Positions 1 to 10,958 of a stretch of DNA of 64,000 nt are shown here, piece after piece; within the stretch, counting starts at the first letter, position 1, and each line of letters begins with the position of its first letter. Where the stretch lies: positions 62,001-126,000 of the forward strand of contig NC_042507.1 of NCBI RefSeq assembly GCF_003054445.1, in the 5' to 3' direction. Origin of the DNA: Pichia kudriavzevii (lineage: Eukaryota; Ascomycota; Pichiomycetes; Pichiales; Pichiaceae). The notes under the pieces are model-generated. The model had not been told where the DNA came from. It worked only from the letters and a program-made list of their open reading frames with translations, and did no database searches. The position numbers and the translations under genes were made by a program.

Positions 1-36
1 TGACAGAGGCAAATATCAAAATAGAATAATCGTGAC

Positions 37-3000
37 ATGAGTCCAGTGGAGCAGGATCTAAACGAGATAGTAGTGAACGATGAGGGTATAGAAAGCAGCA
101 CTATAGAAAATGGAGATCATTCCGTGTCAGAACAAGAAGTGTCCACTATTGGGGCAATTGATAAATTGTCGGATGTCAAGCCCAATCAGGACAACGAAAC
201 TACTGATGCTTTATCGGTTTTAGATATCAAAATGATGGACCAGGCACATTTGGAGAAGGAAGTTGCAAATGATGCCGATGTGGCGATTTTAAGACAAGAG
301 CTTGAGATGGAGCAAAAGAGATTATCAAAGGCCAATGATAGGTACCTAAAGTATAAAGGGAAATTGTTGACATTAGAGAAAAAACTTCAAGGCCCAAATT
401 TAAAGATATCAGAGAAAACCAGATTGGAAGTACAGATTGAAGAACTTCAGGATAATGAAATTGTGACTTCTTTACGTGACGTCAATGAGATCAAGACTCG
501 TATGAGAGATATTGAACTAATGCTTCATTCGAAATACGATGATGTAAATGATGCAACAGAAAAACTTCCAGACGAAACTAAAGAGGAGTTTCTTATAAGA
601 ATAGGTAAAATTACAGCTTTTGGTACTAGCAACGCGTTTATTGAGGAAGCGTCAGACGTACAAGCCCCAACGCATAAAAATCTAGTAATGCCCGGTTTCA
701 ATAGCGTGCAAGTAATAGATAGTGAGTCAGCGAAAGTGATTGACATTGCAAACATGTACGGGAAAAATCCGTCAAATGATGAAGAAAATGATCCAGATTT
801 TAAGATCGATTACGATGAAATCAATAGTGACGGCGTAGTAGATGACAGTGAGGAGCTTGATGAAATTTTGAACCGTGAAGGTGAAGGAAAGGTTAAAATG
901 GGCAAGAATAATAGGAAAGGATTCAAGCGGAAGTCGTTGGACGAAGAAGAAGATCGAAATATTGATGACGGCGATGAATTTGCCTACAAACGAAGACTCA
1001 ATGAATGGATCTCTCAGAGGTCCTACTTACGGAGAAAACATATGCCTGAATATGTTGAAGACCCAAGCGTTCCAGAATGGGAAAAACCTCATCCCACCAT
1101 CAGGGATGCAATCTTGAATGATAGCTTCAAATTACCTGGAGATATACACCCGAGTTTGTTTGACTACCAGAAGACCTGCGTCCAATGGTTAGCTGAGCTA
1201 TATAACCAAAAGACTGGTGGAATAATTGGAGACGAAATGGGGTTGGGTAAAACAGTTCAGATTATTTCATTTCTTGCGGGATTGCACTATAGCGGGAACA
1301 TGAAACACCCTATTCTAGTAGTATGTCCGGCAACTGTTTTGAAGCAATGGTGTAATGAATTCCATCGGTGGTGGCCACCATTCCGGGCCATTATTTTACA
1401 TTCAATTGGTGAGGGGATGAACAGACATAAAAGAAGTAAACATAACCGCAGTGATCTAGAAGAGCTAGAATTGAATATCGAGAATGAGGAATATGGTTCT
1501 GTTCAGACTTTAGCTAAAACCAAAGATAACAAAACTGTTCAAGAGTTGGTGGATAAAGTCGTCAAAGAAGGGCATGTAATTATCACCACATATGCAGGTG
1601 TCAGAATATATGCAAAGTATTTGTTACCCGTAAGATGGGGCTACGCTATTCTCGATGAAGGGCATAAAATCAGAAACCCAGACAGTTTCATCACAATTAC
1701 ATGCAAGCAATTGAAGACACCCAACAGAATAATCTTATCAGGTACACCAATACAAAATAACTTGGTCGAACTATGGAGCTTGTTTGACTTTGTTTTCCCG
1801 GGAAGATTAGGTACATTGCCTGTATTTCAAAAACAATTTTGTGTGCCTATAAATCTTGGTGGATATGCCAATGCTACTAATGTTCAAGTACAAGCTGGAT
1901 TCAAATGCGCAACGGTTCTAAAAGATTTGGTCTCACCGTACTTGCTCAGAAGAGTTAAGGCAGATGTTGCAAAAGACTTACCTAAAAAGACAGAAATGGT
2001 TTTATTTTGTAAATTAACAGAAGAACAGAGAAAATTATACCAGAGGTTTCTTGATTCAGGTGATTTTAAAAAAATCTTATCAGGTAAAAGAAACGCATTA
2101 TATGGAATAGACATGCTTAGAAAGATCTGCAACCACCCACAGCTTGTTGACTTAAACACGAAAGACAAGAAGATAATAAAACTGCCAAAAGTTAAAGAAT
2201 TGGCGTCAAAGTCGGGGAAAATTCAGGTTGTATTGGCTTTATTGGAGCTATGGACAAAGGAAGAACGCAAGACTTTAATTTTCACTCAAACTAAACAGAT
2301 GCTAAACATTTTGAATCAGCTGTTAGATAGCTATAATAAAGAGAACGGACAAAGGTATAACTACATGCGAATGGATGGCTCTACCCCAATAATTCAAAGA
2401 CAAGAACTGGTTGACCAGTTTAACAAAAATCCAGTTTACAATGTATTCCTACTAACAACTAAAGTAGGTGGGTTGGGTGTAAACTTAACGGGAGCATCAA
2501 GAGTCATTATTTATGATCCAGACTGGAATCCATCAACCGACATGCAAGCTAGAGAAAGAGCATGGAGACTAGGTCAGAAGCAGGATGTTGCAATATATAG
2601 GCTTATTATGGCAGGTTCCATTGAAGAGAAGATATACCATAGACAAATATTCAAGCAATTTTTGACAAACAAAATTTTGAAGGATCCCAAACAAAAGAGA
2701 TTTTTTAAAATGACCGACATGTACGATCTATTTACCCTTGGTGATGACCAAGTCAAAGGTACTGAGACTGCAGATTTATTTGGTGCTGAAGAAAAAACAT
2801 TTGATGGTATTAAAGAGCGGAAGACAAAATTCAGGTCAAGAAATTTAAACAGGTCTGGAGCTCAGAACTTAGACGAAGGTGATATAGATTTCATAGAAGC
2901 AACGAAAGCTGCCGGTGTTGCATCATTGGAAGAATATGATGAAGAGCAAGTAAAGGAAAAGACAATGTTCGAAGATGATGACAGCAGGGTCTTGGGAGAG

Positions 3001-3606
3001 TCACATCGGCAACCAAATGCTAATATCATGTCTGAAATATTCCAAAAATCGGGTATTCATTCAGCTGTTGAACATGAGTCAATATTGGGGCAAGGTGATA
3101 TCAGAACATCAGCTTCCCAACTTTTAGTGGATAATGAAGCTACGCGGATTGCCAACGAAGCCGTTAGTGCACTAAAGGCATCACGAAAGCAAGCAAGGAC
3201 AAAAAAGATTGGTGTGCCAACATGGACGGGTAAATATGGTGTAGCAGGTAAACTTGCTTCTGGGGGAAACAGGACTCGAGCATTCAGTTCAGCCTTACCG
3301 AATGGCGTCAGTGGTCGAGGTGGTTCGACCGCCCAGTCATCTGCTACAATTCTTTGGAATCTGAAGCGAATGGATAAATCAAAATCTAGGAAGCAAGAAC
3401 CGACATCACAAGTGTTGATAGACAAATTGGTGGAATATATGGCTAATGTAGAAGGCAACTTCAGCAAATCCAGGGATATATTGGAAAACCTTGACATCGA
3501 TGTTGGCGATAAGAAAACTGTTGATGTTATCAGAAGCATGATCAAAGGGGTCTGCACGTGGGATAGAGATAGAAAGGGGTGGATTCTAAAGACGGAATTC
3601 AAGTAA
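37..3606 (+). CDS. RAD26: Rad26/CSB-type SNF2 DNA-dependent ATPase
   Basis: Swi2/Snf2-family ATPase of 1189 aa, the yeast counterpart of human CSB/ERCC6, which in known biology remodels stalled RNA polymerase II for transcription-coupled repair. The sequence shows an acidic, coiled N-terminus (about 75-165), then the helicase core: Walker A GDEMGLGKT near residue 398, DEGH Walker B near 540, the SGTPIQNNLVELWSLFDFVFPG block, and C-terminal motifs ending in QARERAWRLGQ near 836. A basic, Ser/Gly-rich linker precedes a conserved C-terminal segment ending in WDRDRKGWILK, typical of Rad26 orthologues. It is slightly longer than the S. cerevisiae protein (about 1085 aa). The first ATG of the open frame is used; only 36 bases of upstream sequence are visible. 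It converges on PRC1. Confidence 0.95.
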   Translation: MSPVEQDLNEIVVNDEGIESSTIENGDHSVSEQEVSTIGAIDKLSDVKPNQDNETTDALSVLDIKMMDQAHLEKEVANDADVAILRQELEMEQKRLSKANDRYLKYKGKLLTLEKKLQGPNLKISEKTRLEVQIEELQDNEIVTSLRDVNEIKTRMRDIELMLHSKYDDVNDATEKLPDETKEEFLIRIGKITAFGTSNAFIEEASDVQAPTHKNLVMPGFNSVQVIDSESAKVIDIANMYGKNPSNDEENDPDFKIDYDEINSDGVVDDSEELDEILNREGEGKVKMGKNNRKGFKRKSLDEEEDRNIDDGDEFAYKRRLNEWISQRSYLRRKHMPEYVEDPSVPEWEKPHPTIRDAILNDSFKLPGDIHPSLFDYQKTCVQWLAELYNQKTGGIIGDEMGLGKTVQIISFLAGLHYSGNMKHPILVVCPATVLKQWCNEFHRWWPPFRAIILHSIGEGMNRHKRSKHNRSDLEELELNIENEEYGSVQTLAKTKDNKTVQELVDKVVKEGHVIITTYAGVRIYAKYLLPVRWGYAILDEGHKIRNPDSFITITCKQLKTPNRIILSGTPIQNNLVELWSLFDFVFPGRLGTLPVFQKQFCVPINLGGYANATNVQVQAGFKCATVLKDLVSPYLLRRVKADVAKDLPKKTEMVLFCKLTEEQRKLYQRFLDSGDFKKILSGKRNALYGIDMLRKICNHPQLVDLNTKDKKIIKLPKVKELASKSGKIQVVLALLELWTKEERKTLIFTQTKQMLNILNQLLDSYNKENGQRYNYMRMDGSTPIIQRQELVDQFNKNPVYNVFLLTTKVGGLGVNLTGASRVIIYDPDWNPSTDMQARERAWRLGQKQDVAIYRLIMAGSIEEKIYHRQIFKQFLTNKILKDPKQKRFFKMTDMYDLFTLGDDQVKGTETADLFGAEEKTFDGIKERKTKFRSRNLNRSGAQNLDEGDIDFIEATKAAGVASLEEYDEEQVKEKTMFEDDDSRVLGESHRQPNANIMSEIFQKSGIHSAVEHESILGQGDIRTSASQLLVDNEATRIANEAVSALKASRKQARTKKIGVPTWTGKYGVAGKLASGGNRTRAFSSALPNGVSGRGGSTAQSSATILWNLKRMDKSKSRKQEPTSQVLIDKLVEYMANVEGNFSKSRDILENLDIDVGDKKTVDVIRSMIKGVCTWDRDRKGWILKTEFK

Positions 3607-3836
3607 CGGAAGAATAGTAAAATATTGTGTAGAAGTTTGTTAGATTGATATAAACTTATAGATTCGACTTTCAAAACCGAAATAAAATAACAACAGAAAA
3701 CAAAAATTGAAAGTACCCACAAGAATGGTGGTAAAAAAAGACGGGTAAAATAAGGAGTAGATGTTACGGTACCTTTACCTTGAGTCTATTTCAAATGGGT
3801 CAAAATAAAAAAAAAAGAAAATCCAGAGAATCAAAA
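3607..3836. terminator. Convergent 3' region RAD26/PRC1 with Reb1-like site
   Basis: Short intergenic region between two convergent genes. It holds A-rich tracts on both strands and one CGGGTAA (3742-3748), the reverse complement of the Reb1 core TTACCCG. Reb1 is known to act as a roadblock terminator in yeast, so a termination role is possible but inferred. Confidence 0.4.
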
Positions 3837-5477
3837 TTATTTTGTGCCTAATGCATAATCACCTGAAATCCATCTGTTGAACATGGTCAATGAAGCTTCT
3901 GGTTGATCATAAGGAACCATATGACCACCATCAAACATTCTCGCAAATGTAAAGTGTTCGAAATTCTTGACCTCACCAATTTGAGTTTTGCCACTATCGG
4001 AGAACAATTTCTTGATTTTTGCATCCTGGAAGTCTTCCTTTCCAGACCATACCAATTCGTTAGTCCATGCCTTATTTCCCAACCAATTGCAGATAAAATC
4101 CTTATCTCCAGCATAGATTAAGACTGGTATCTCCTTTTCAAGTAAATCAATTACGTTCTTATGGTATGGTTTCATCCAATCTCCAGCAAATAAAAAGTTT
4201 CTGTTAACGTCGAAATTACATGATTCATAGGTCTCAACTTCAGCACCTAACTTTTCTTTAACAAAGTCTTGATTTAAGTATTGGTCAATATATTCCAAGC
4301 CTTTATAACATAAGGAAGATCCTTCGCACATCTTCCGGACATCATAGACATTTCTTCCGGTCTTTTGATAAGGTCCAATCTGACCATTGTTACAGTAAAT
4401 GGAAGCAGGAACACAAGAGAATACGGACTCAGACTCATAACATGATTCGATAAATGACAAGCACCTTGGCAAATTAGCGAGCATGCCTTCACATTCTGTT
4501 TCATCTAGGACAGGCTTGTATCCAGATTCTTCAGTACATGCCATCTTTTCATATTCTGGATATTGAGTTAAAGGATCGGTTAGACCGTTACCAATCAAAA
4601 CAGAAGTTAAGTCAAATGATCTGTCTGCATGTGACAAAATCTCTGATGCAAAGACAGGAACATAATGACCACCATAAGATTCGGCGGCAATATGGAATGG
4701 TAGGCCGTTATATTCGGGAAATTGTTGGAAGAAAAGCTCAAGGAAGGCGTAAACGTCTTTCCCTGCAGCCACTGTATCTGATACTGAAGCTGAAGAGTAG
4801 GAGTAACCTACATTAACTGGTTGATCAAGGAAAATCACAGAGGCGTTACTATTCCAAGAGTAAGGGTTGTAAACAGGATTCAAATTTTCATCGATTGCAG
4901 ACGAACCTAATTCAAAGAACAACCCAGTTAAGGAAGAACAACCTGGACCGCCGTTCAGCCAAAGAACAACAGGATCATTCTTTGGGTCATTTCTAGATTC
5001 AAAGAACCAATAGAAAAAGTGTTTGTCTTCACTTTCAACATCCAAATATCCAGAGTACTGTTTGGTATGGTCAATACCTAATTCTCCAGGTTCTGTTTTC
5101 TTTACCCTCAATTTATAGTCAGTGAGTTTCTCCTTGTTTTCAACTAAAAAGTCCCAAAACTCAGCAGGCCTTTTGGAGATCTTGAACTGTGGCTCCGAAC
5201 TCATTTGGAATTGTTTGATGGTATTGGGGAACTTGAATTCCATCTCGGCCCAAACTTGCTTGATATTATCATCCAAGTCGTTGAGGTTTTGGCCGGTGAT
5301 ATCGGCCGCCTTCTCCAAGAAAGTCGTTGCCTTGCCAACGACATTCTCGCCAATGGAATCCTTTAACTTCAAGGGATTCTGCATCGAGTCTCTGAGAGTG
5401 TCTGGCAAAATTAAAGCGGCATTGGTTGTTGACAAATAAGCACCAATAAGTAGTGCAGTTATGTTGGTAAGTTTCAT
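3837..5477 (-). CDS. PRC1: Carboxypeptidase Y precursor (vacuolar serine carboxypeptidase)
   Basis: Serine carboxypeptidase of the S10 family, 546 aa, made as a secretory pre-pro-protein and matured in the vacuole. A signal peptide is visible (residues 1-20, ending TTNA), followed by a propeptide of about 115 residues and a mature enzyme starting near the KQYSGYLD segment (about 139). The oxyanion/substrate motif NGGPGCSSL lies at 175-183. The catalytic triad is present: Ser267 in ESYGGHY, Asp in GDKDFICNW (about 458-460) and His519 in [11 protein letters not shown]. Many cysteines match the disulphide-rich family. The QRPL sorting motif of S. cerevisiae CPY is not obvious in the propeptide, so vacuolar sorting may use another sequence. 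Its promoter is the 5478-6055 interval. Confidence 0.95.
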   Translation of the reverse strand: MKLTNITALLIGAYLSTTNAALILPDTLRDSMQNPLKLKDSIGENVVGKATTFLEKAADITGQNLNDLDDNIKQVWAEMEFKFPNTIKQFQMSSEPQFKISKRPAEFWDFLVENKEKLTDYKLRVKKTEPGELGIDHTKQYSGYLDVESEDKHFFYWFFESRNDPKNDPVVLWLNGGPGCSSLTGLFFELGSSAIDENLNPVYNPYSWNSNASVIFLDQPVNVGYSYSSASVSDTVAAGKDVYAFLELFFQQFPEYNGLPFHIAAESYGGHYVPVFASEILSHADRSFDLTSVLIGNGLTDPLTQYPEYEKMACTEESGYKPVLDETECEGMLANLPRCLSFIESCYESESVFSCVPASIYCNNGQIGPYQKTGRNVYDVRKMCEGSSLCYKGLEYIDQYLNQDFVKEKLGAEVETYESCNFDVNRNFLFAGDWMKPYHKNVIDLLEKEIPVLIYAGDKDFICNWLGNKAWTNELVWSGKEDFQDAKIKKLFSDSGKTQIGEVKNFEHFTFARMFDGGHMVPYDQPEASLTMFNRWISGDYALGTK

Positions 5478-6055
5478 TTTGTTTGTTTAACGATTGCAGA
5501 GATTATTGTTTCCTCTTATCTGACTGGAAGCTCCTTCAGGTAAACTCTGTATTTTTCTTACGTTTGATTACCAAGTGTAAATGGGTGTTTGGATTCTCAA
5601 TTACTCTAGAAATGCAGTTCAGCAATAGCTACTCTATATTAAACCAAATAAAACAAAACAAAAATCCAATTAAAAGAAAGGAAAGGACAGGAACAAGGAG
5701 AACAAAAGACAAGGCACAAAGTACAATATGCAGCCAGCCACCAGAACGGTATCGGATGACGACAACACCGACAATCCACTTCTTATAACTAAAAGAGCAA
5801 AGAAAAAAAAATCGCCTCCGCGCGAAACGGCACATTTCCCGGGGTTTATATATTCTGTGTGTGTTTATTTATTATAAATCCCCTTTACAGAATTAGTTTT
5901 TTTTCTTTTTCTTTTTCTTTTTTTTTCTTTTTTTTTTTTTCCCCTACATTTCTGTTCTACTTGTACTGCCGTAAATGGAAATTCTATAGATAAGAAGGGT
6001 CTCTCTTTCTTTGTTTACAAATATTTCACAAAAGAGATATGGAAAAATACAACTA
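5478..6055 (-). promoter_or_regulatory. PRC1 promoter and RTC1 3' region
   Basis: Gene-free interval between two tandem minus-strand genes. A long polypyrimidine run on the + strand (about 5898-5942, T tracts broken by single C) is a poly(dA:dT)-type, nucleosome-excluding element near the end of RTC1. An AT-rich TATATA element at about 5847-5852 could serve PRC1, although it lies rather far from the ATG (5477). No coding signal was seen. Confidence 0.4.
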
Positions 6056-9000
6056 TTAGTGTATACAAGTTGTGCCACAGGAGGGACACTCTGTCTCTCC
6101 CTGTTCAAGAAACCATGTCCGGAAACACCCAAAATGGCCCTCGTGGCCGCATCCAATCAGAGCAACGGCATTCCCCTTGATTGGTTCGACACAGTAACAA
6201 CACTGTCCTTGTAATCGGCGACATCGATCGCAGTACCAAAACCCAAAGTCGACCCTGTACACATCGGCGTCGCCGCTGTCTAATTGCCTGTTTAGGTTCT
6301 TTTTGTATTTTTCTCTGCTCCTCTCGTTTAAAAGCGGCTTCTGGCAATGACAACATAACAGTCTTACGGAGGTTTTCGTCTGTCCGATCTTCTTGAAACT
6401 CTCGTGGCTCTCACATGCAATCCTGAGAATTGTGGCAGCATTGTTGAAGTATCCGCATCTTAGAAGATACTCGTGGTAAGTGTAAATCCACTCTTCAGCT
6501 TGCATTTTGGAAAATGCTGCCGGATAGCTTCTCTCAAATAGCAATGACAAGGTGGCACACATCAAGACATCGCCCTGCTCTGAACTATACTCACAGGCCT
6601 TCTTGATCATGTCCGTTGGGTTCCAAGGAACAACCAATCGGTCCTTCTGGCCGCTGCTAGCGTCATCGCCATCTTCTTTGCTAGTAGAGGCCACCTGCGT
6701 TGAGGTAAGAGTCGAGTTTTGCTCTTCCTTCATGATGGCCGTTAGTTGACTTTTGGCATCGGAAATCTTGCTTGCCCTTGTATCGACTTTGTTAATGTGT
6801 GGCATAATGGTTTCCTCAATATTGCGTGCGTTGAAGTTCTGCAGGATTAACCTGGACCTAGATCTACTCAATATGGGAGATCCCCCAAGAGACAACGGTG
6901 AACCATGTTTCTCGTCATCCAGATCAATCGAAGACCCTGTAAATGAATATCTGTATCTGCTAATCGCCGCATGCGAGCCACGTCGGCTCGCTTGGGGAAA
7001 TGGTAAGCTGGGTGTCCCAAGATTTACTTGGTCAAGTTTCTCACGGACACTACCTACCTTACTTCTCGTCGACTGTGATTCACTTGTATTACCTTTATCA
7101 GTATGGTTTTCGTCTTCCCCACCGTTTACAAGCTTCCGACCAGAGTCTTCCCTCCCTTCGGTGTCCGTTTGAACTTCATTCTTGGCATCTTCTTCATCAA
7201 TAATCGCACTCTCATCTCCCCTTGTGAACTCATACGGCTCGCTACCGTACGTCATGGATAGTTCGCTTTCCTTGAAACTACATCCACTGGTATCTTTACT
7301 TTCTCTCCTCCTATGGCCCACCAATTCGCTGGCAGAATTGAAGGAAGAGCCGAGTTGACTATCTGAACGACTGTACGGCACCTTATTGCTATTTTCAAAA
7401 GTAAAGTTTTTCAGCTTCTCCTCGGCAATAATACTGTGTTTAACCTCTTCGTCCAAATTAATGGCCATTTGAATTGACTTCCAGGTTTGCGAGTCTCGAA
7501 AAAGGCCAACTGATGCCGCCACCATGGAATTAAACTCACAAACTTCAGTTATGTCAGAACTAGGGGGTACTCTGATTAGATAGTTGGTGGACAGAAAATG
7601 GAGCTTCTCCAGATCGTTAGATAAAAGTGGGACATGAACAGGCGTTATCCATGCAGGTGGCGGTAGATTCTTGGGTGTGGGAATTTGTGCTTTGTTTATG
7701 TACGACGGCTGCCTTGATAAACCTTGTTTGTGTTTCTGCAGAGAGGATGATCCGCCCACGGAATTCCCATTTCCGGGTGATTTGCTTAGCATCTCATATA
7801 ACTGCATACCGCTGTTCTCATTTGTAGCTGTATTTATGCCTATATTACCTACATTCTGGTTGGAGTTGTTGCTACTACCCACGCTCACATTTGATTGGTC
7901 GGCTTCATCCACAGGATTCAACTCATTAGTGGCAGCTCTAGAAGCATTGGCAGACATGTTGAATGGCCCTTGGAATTGGGCCTTGGTTTGTTTAACAAAG
8001 GCAAAGTCCACTGTATTAGTGGGACTCCATGCAATTGCCCCATTAGGTATGTTTTCTATAAACTCTTTTTCCTTGGTAACATCGTACTGAATAAGGGTCT
8101 TATCCTTCGAACAGCTGATCAAATGCTTAGGAGTTCTCCATAATATTTGAGTGATTTGAGCAGAATGCCCATCTATTATTGATTTCGGGATAAACTTTCT
8201 ATTCAGGTTCCAGATATGAACATTTGGATCATCATTGAAATAAGATACGGCAATATCCGTGTTCATAATCGATCCATTTCCTCTGCCTTTACACCATCTC
8301 GCCTTTGATATTGGACCTGTAGTATTTATCACATGAGACGGCTCTCTGATATCGTTTGAGCCTTCCAAATTCCATACCTGTAGTTGCTTATCTCTACCAC
8401 CGGTGACAATGTAGTCTAGCTCAGGATGCCAATGCACTGTTAGTGCAGGGCCGGTGTGGGCATTTATCCTTCTCTCCCAAGTATTTGTCTTTCTTAAATC
8501 CCATTTTTCCACAACGCCGGAATCAAAAACAGCAGCTAATGTGTTTTGCTTCTTATTATGAAAGCTGCAGCATCTAACTGCATCTGCATTGCAATTCAAA
8601 GTCATGGCCGGTTTTGAGCTACTTGTCTTAATATCCCAAATGTGTATTTTACCATCCTGTGATCCGCTGGCAAGCAAACTGGAATTGATATGGTTGAAAT
8701 CTATGGTATTGACAGCACGGTTATGACCACTCAATACTGTCTTCACTCTTGTACCTCTATCAAAATGATAGATAGATATGGAGCCAGTTATTGTGGATGC
8801 TGCAAGGTACCTTCCGTAATTCTGGTGTCCAAAGGCCAAATCGCTGATTGTACTGATTTTCTTTCTACCATTCTGTTTAATCACTAAATCCGTCTCCAAA
8901 CTTATATCTGTGGTTGACACTTTCAATAATTGGAGATTCCTTGGTGTCGCTATAGCTATCAGGTTGGGAGTTTCCCATGATCTATCACAAGCTAAAATTT

Positions 9001-9451
9001 CACTTGAGGCTTGGAAATACATCCGTTCTGTCGGTACCAATGGTTTGACAAAGTGCGGTGCTGTTGGTATTTGTGGAGATGTTGAAGTTTGTCGGGAATG
9101 GTTGTATTCATTATTTATACCCTGTAAATGGTAAGTATTGTTTGAGCCTGTTGAATTGAGCAAAGAATTATTGTACATATGGGAAACTCTGGATTGGTTC
9201 CCACTTGGACGCCGAGTTGAATCTAAGGGACTTCCTAACTGTTGTTGATTAGAATTGTGATACGATGAAAATGATAAACTCGGGAAACTAGATTTCGAAG
9301 GAGATCCAAAGGAGAATCTAGACATAATATCGATGTTGCTGGATGTACTTTCACTCGGAATCATGTTGGTACTGGCCATGGCATTTAAGTTTGTAGATGA
9401 CTGCGTCCATCCACCATTGTTCTCCCCCTTGTTATTTATAAAGTTTGACAT
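6056..9451 (-). CDS. RTC1: SEA complex WD40/RING subunit (Rtc1/Sea2, WDR24 type)
   Basis: Protein of 1131 aa with an N-terminal WD40 propeller (about residues 140-490; clear GHNRAVNTIDF, LASGSQDGKIHIWD and VTGGRDKQLQVWNLEG blades), a long Ser/Asn-rich disordered middle, an alpha-solenoid stretch (about 950-1040) and a C-terminal zinc-binding RING-like domain (CCHCQKPLL, CDRC, CCYC, GCGHEGH, CPSC at the very end). This architecture is that of Rtc1/Sea2, the yeast WDR24 homologue and part of the SEACAT (GATOR2-like) complex that relieves inhibition of TORC1 at the vacuole. The S. cerevisiae protein is longer (about 1340 aa), mainly in disordered parts. It is divergent from PRI1 across 298 bases. 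Confidence 0.9.
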   Translation of the reverse strand: MSNFINNKGENNGGWTQSSTNLNAMASTNMIPSESTSSNIDIMSRFSFGSPSKSSFPSLSFSSYHNSNQQQLGSPLDSTRRPSGNQSRVSHMYNNSLLNSTGSNNTYHLQGINNEYNHSRQTSTSPQIPTAPHFVKPLVPTERMYFQASSEILACDRSWETPNLIAIATPRNLQLLKVSTTDISLETDLVIKQNGRKKISTISDLAFGHQNYGRYLAASTITGSISIYHFDRGTRVKTVLSGHNRAVNTIDFNHINSSLLASGSQDGKIHIWDIKTSSSKPAMTLNCNADAVRCCSFHNKKQNTLAAVFDSGVVEKWDLRKTNTWERRINAHTGPALTVHWHPELDYIVTGGRDKQLQVWNLEGSNDIREPSHVINTTGPISKARWCKGRGNGSIMNTDIAVSYFNDDPNVHIWNLNRKFIPKSIIDGHSAQITQILWRTPKHLISCSKDKTLIQYDVTKEKEFIENIPNGAIAWSPTNTVDFAFVKQTKAQFQGPFNMSANASRAATNELNPVDEADQSNVSVGSSNNSNQNVGNIGINTATNENSGMQLYEMLSKSPGNGNSVGGSSSLQKHKQGLSRQPSYINKAQIPTPKNLPPPAWITPVHVPLLSNDLEKLHFLSTNYLIRVPPSSDITEVCEFNSMVAASVGLFRDSQTWKSIQMAINLDEEVKHSIIAEEKLKNFTFENSNKVPYSRSDSQLGSSFNSASELVGHRRRESKDTSGCSFKESELSMTYGSEPYEFTRGDESAIIDEEDAKNEVQTDTEGREDSGRKLVNGGEDENHTDKGNTSESQSTRSKVGSVREKLDQVNLGTPSLPFPQASRRGSHAAISRYRYSFTGSSIDLDDEKHGSPLSLGGSPILSRSRSRLILQNFNARNIEETIMPHINKVDTRASKISDAKSQLTAIMKEEQNSTLTSTQVASTSKEDGDDASSGQKDRLVVPWNPTDMIKKACEYSSEQGDVLMCATLSLLFERSYPAAFSKMQAEEWIYTYHEYLLRCGYFNNAATILRIACESHESFKKIGQTKTSVRLLCCHCQKPLLNERSREKYKKNLNRQLDSGDADVYRVDFGFWYCDRCRRLQGQCCYCVEPIKGNAVALIGCGHEGHFGCFRTWFLEQGETECPSCGTTCIH

Positions 9452-9749
9452 AAAGTCAATATTGTATCCTTATAGCCACAGCTCTGGCTATACACAGCTA
9501 CACTATGTTTTTTTCTCCTCTGTTAGTAGGGTTCCTAACTTATCAATTGGTCAGACAACAGATTTTGACAAAAGTACGTTAAACAATCGTCGCGACTTAC
9601 AAAGTTCAATTTTGTTCTTCATCTTGTTCTGTTGAACGGAACGCGTCAATACGAATTTGCAGCTCCATAAACGTGTTTGAACAGGATAGCTAACGGGGAA
9701 CTGCCGAAACACAACATAGGAACTAACGAGCCCTAGTATAAAATCAAAC
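9452..9749. promoter_or_regulatory. Divergent RTC1/PRI1 promoter with MluI cell-cycle box
   Basis: This 298-base region separates two divergent start codons. It contains one perfect MCB, ACGCGT at 9641-9646, about 105 bases upstream of the PRI1 ATG, and a related TCGCGA at about 9591-9596. In yeasts MBF (Mbp1-Swi6) binds ACGCGT to drive G1/S transcription of DNA replication genes, including primase. The motif is seen; MBF control is inferred. Confidence 0.65.
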
Positions 9750-10958
9750 ATGTCTGAAGAAAATGCAAAAACGATAAAGATGTACAAACCGACGGAAGCG
9801 GATATGAAACACTACTATGAAAATTTTCTTCCCTTTCCTTCAATTTTCACTTGGTTGAATCATTCTAAGGTTCCGAATAATGATTTCACACATCGGGAAT
9901 TTGCATTTGAGCATCAAAATGGAGCTTACCAACGTTATAACTCTTTTCAGGATGCTGCAGAATTTAAAAAGAAGGTTGTCAAGTATAACCCAACTCGTTT
10001 TGAAATCGGTGCAGTGTATCCTGTCGAACCAAAAGATCGTAAAACTGTTGCGAAAAACATGATGAAGCCTTTATCGAAGGAAATGGTTTTGGATATTGAC
10101 TTGACTGATTATGATGAAATTAGAACTTGCTGTAAAGGTACCTCGATTTGTGATAAATGTTGGAAATTCATAACCTTGGCCATTAAGGTTGTAGACGTTG
10201 CAATTAGGGAAGATTTTGGAATTGAAAACAGAATTTGGGTTTTCTCTGGTAGAAGAGGTGTCCATTGTTGGATGAGCGACTCAAAAATCAGATTTTTAAA
10301 GGAAAACGGAAGAAGAGCATTTATTGAATATTTGGATATTCTGAATGTCAAGGGTAAAAGTAAAAAGGGGATATTTGGACTTAAAAAACCTTACCATCCG
10401 CACATTGAAAGATCCTTGGATATTTTGAAAGATCATTTTGTTGATATTATCCTAGAGGAGCAGGGCTCTTGGGATTCTATAGAATCTGGCAGAGAGTTAG
10501 CTCTGTCAATTCCGGATATTAAATTGAGAAATGTATTACTTCAGAAGTGGAAAGATAACAACATATCCAGTACAGACAAATGGGTCGATATTGGCGATCT
10601 ATATAAAGAGCTAGGAATAAATTCATTTGATTTAGTCGACTGGAGAAAGGAAATGATTTTGCAAATGTTATATCCAAGATTAGATGTGGAAGTCTCCAGA
10701 CAGATGAACCATTTGCTAAAATCACCATTTTGCGTGCATCCAGGTACAGGTAATGTTTGTGTTGTATTTGATCCGAATGAAAGAGAATTCAATCCGTTTA
10801 CGGATGCCCCAAATCTACAACAAATTTTTTCTGCTGACGAATTTGAGTGGAAAAATACACCTTTGAAGGATAGTATATTACTTTTTAGAAACTATGTTGA
10901 CAAACTCTTGAAATGTGAAGGTCCAACGAAGAGAGAAAATGACGAGCTGGACTTCTAG
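9750..10958 (+). CDS. PRI1: DNA primase small (catalytic) subunit
   Basis: Catalytic subunit of DNA primase, 402 aa (S. cerevisiae about 409), which makes RNA primers for DNA polymerase alpha at origins and on the lagging strand. The catalytic acidic pair lies in the VLDIDLTDYD segment (Asp115 and Asp117). The zinc-site cysteines are in RTCCKGTSICDKCW (Cys127, 128, 134, 137), and the invariant SGRRGVHCW block is at 166-174. A further conserved HPGTGNVCVVFDP motif lies in the C-terminal third. The start is the first ATG, supported by the conserved N-terminus and the short distance to an MCB site. Confidence 0.96.
   Translation: MSEENAKTIKMYKPTEADMKHYYENFLPFPSIFTWLNHSKVPNNDFTHREFAFEHQNGAYQRYNSFQDAAEFKKKVVKYNPTRFEIGAVYPVEPKDRKTVAKNMMKPLSKEMVLDIDLTDYDEIRTCCKGTSICDKCWKFITLAIKVVDVAIREDFGIENRIWVFSGRRGVHCWMSDSKIRFLKENGRRAFIEYLDILNVKGKSKKGIFGLKKPYHPHIERSLDILKDHFVDIILEEQGSWDSIESGRELALSIPDIKLRNVLLQKWKDNNISSTDKWVDIGDLYKELGINSFDLVDWRKEMILQMLYPRLDVEVSRQMNHLLKSPFCVHPGTGNVCVVFDPNEREFNPFTDAPNLQQIFSADEFEWKNTPLKDSILLFRNYVDKLLKCEGPTKRENDELDF

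Noticed and set aside
3057-3722. 221-codon minus-strand frame over the end of RAD26
   Set aside because: It lies antisense to conserved RAD26 coding sequence and its translation has no family features; it is a shadow frame.
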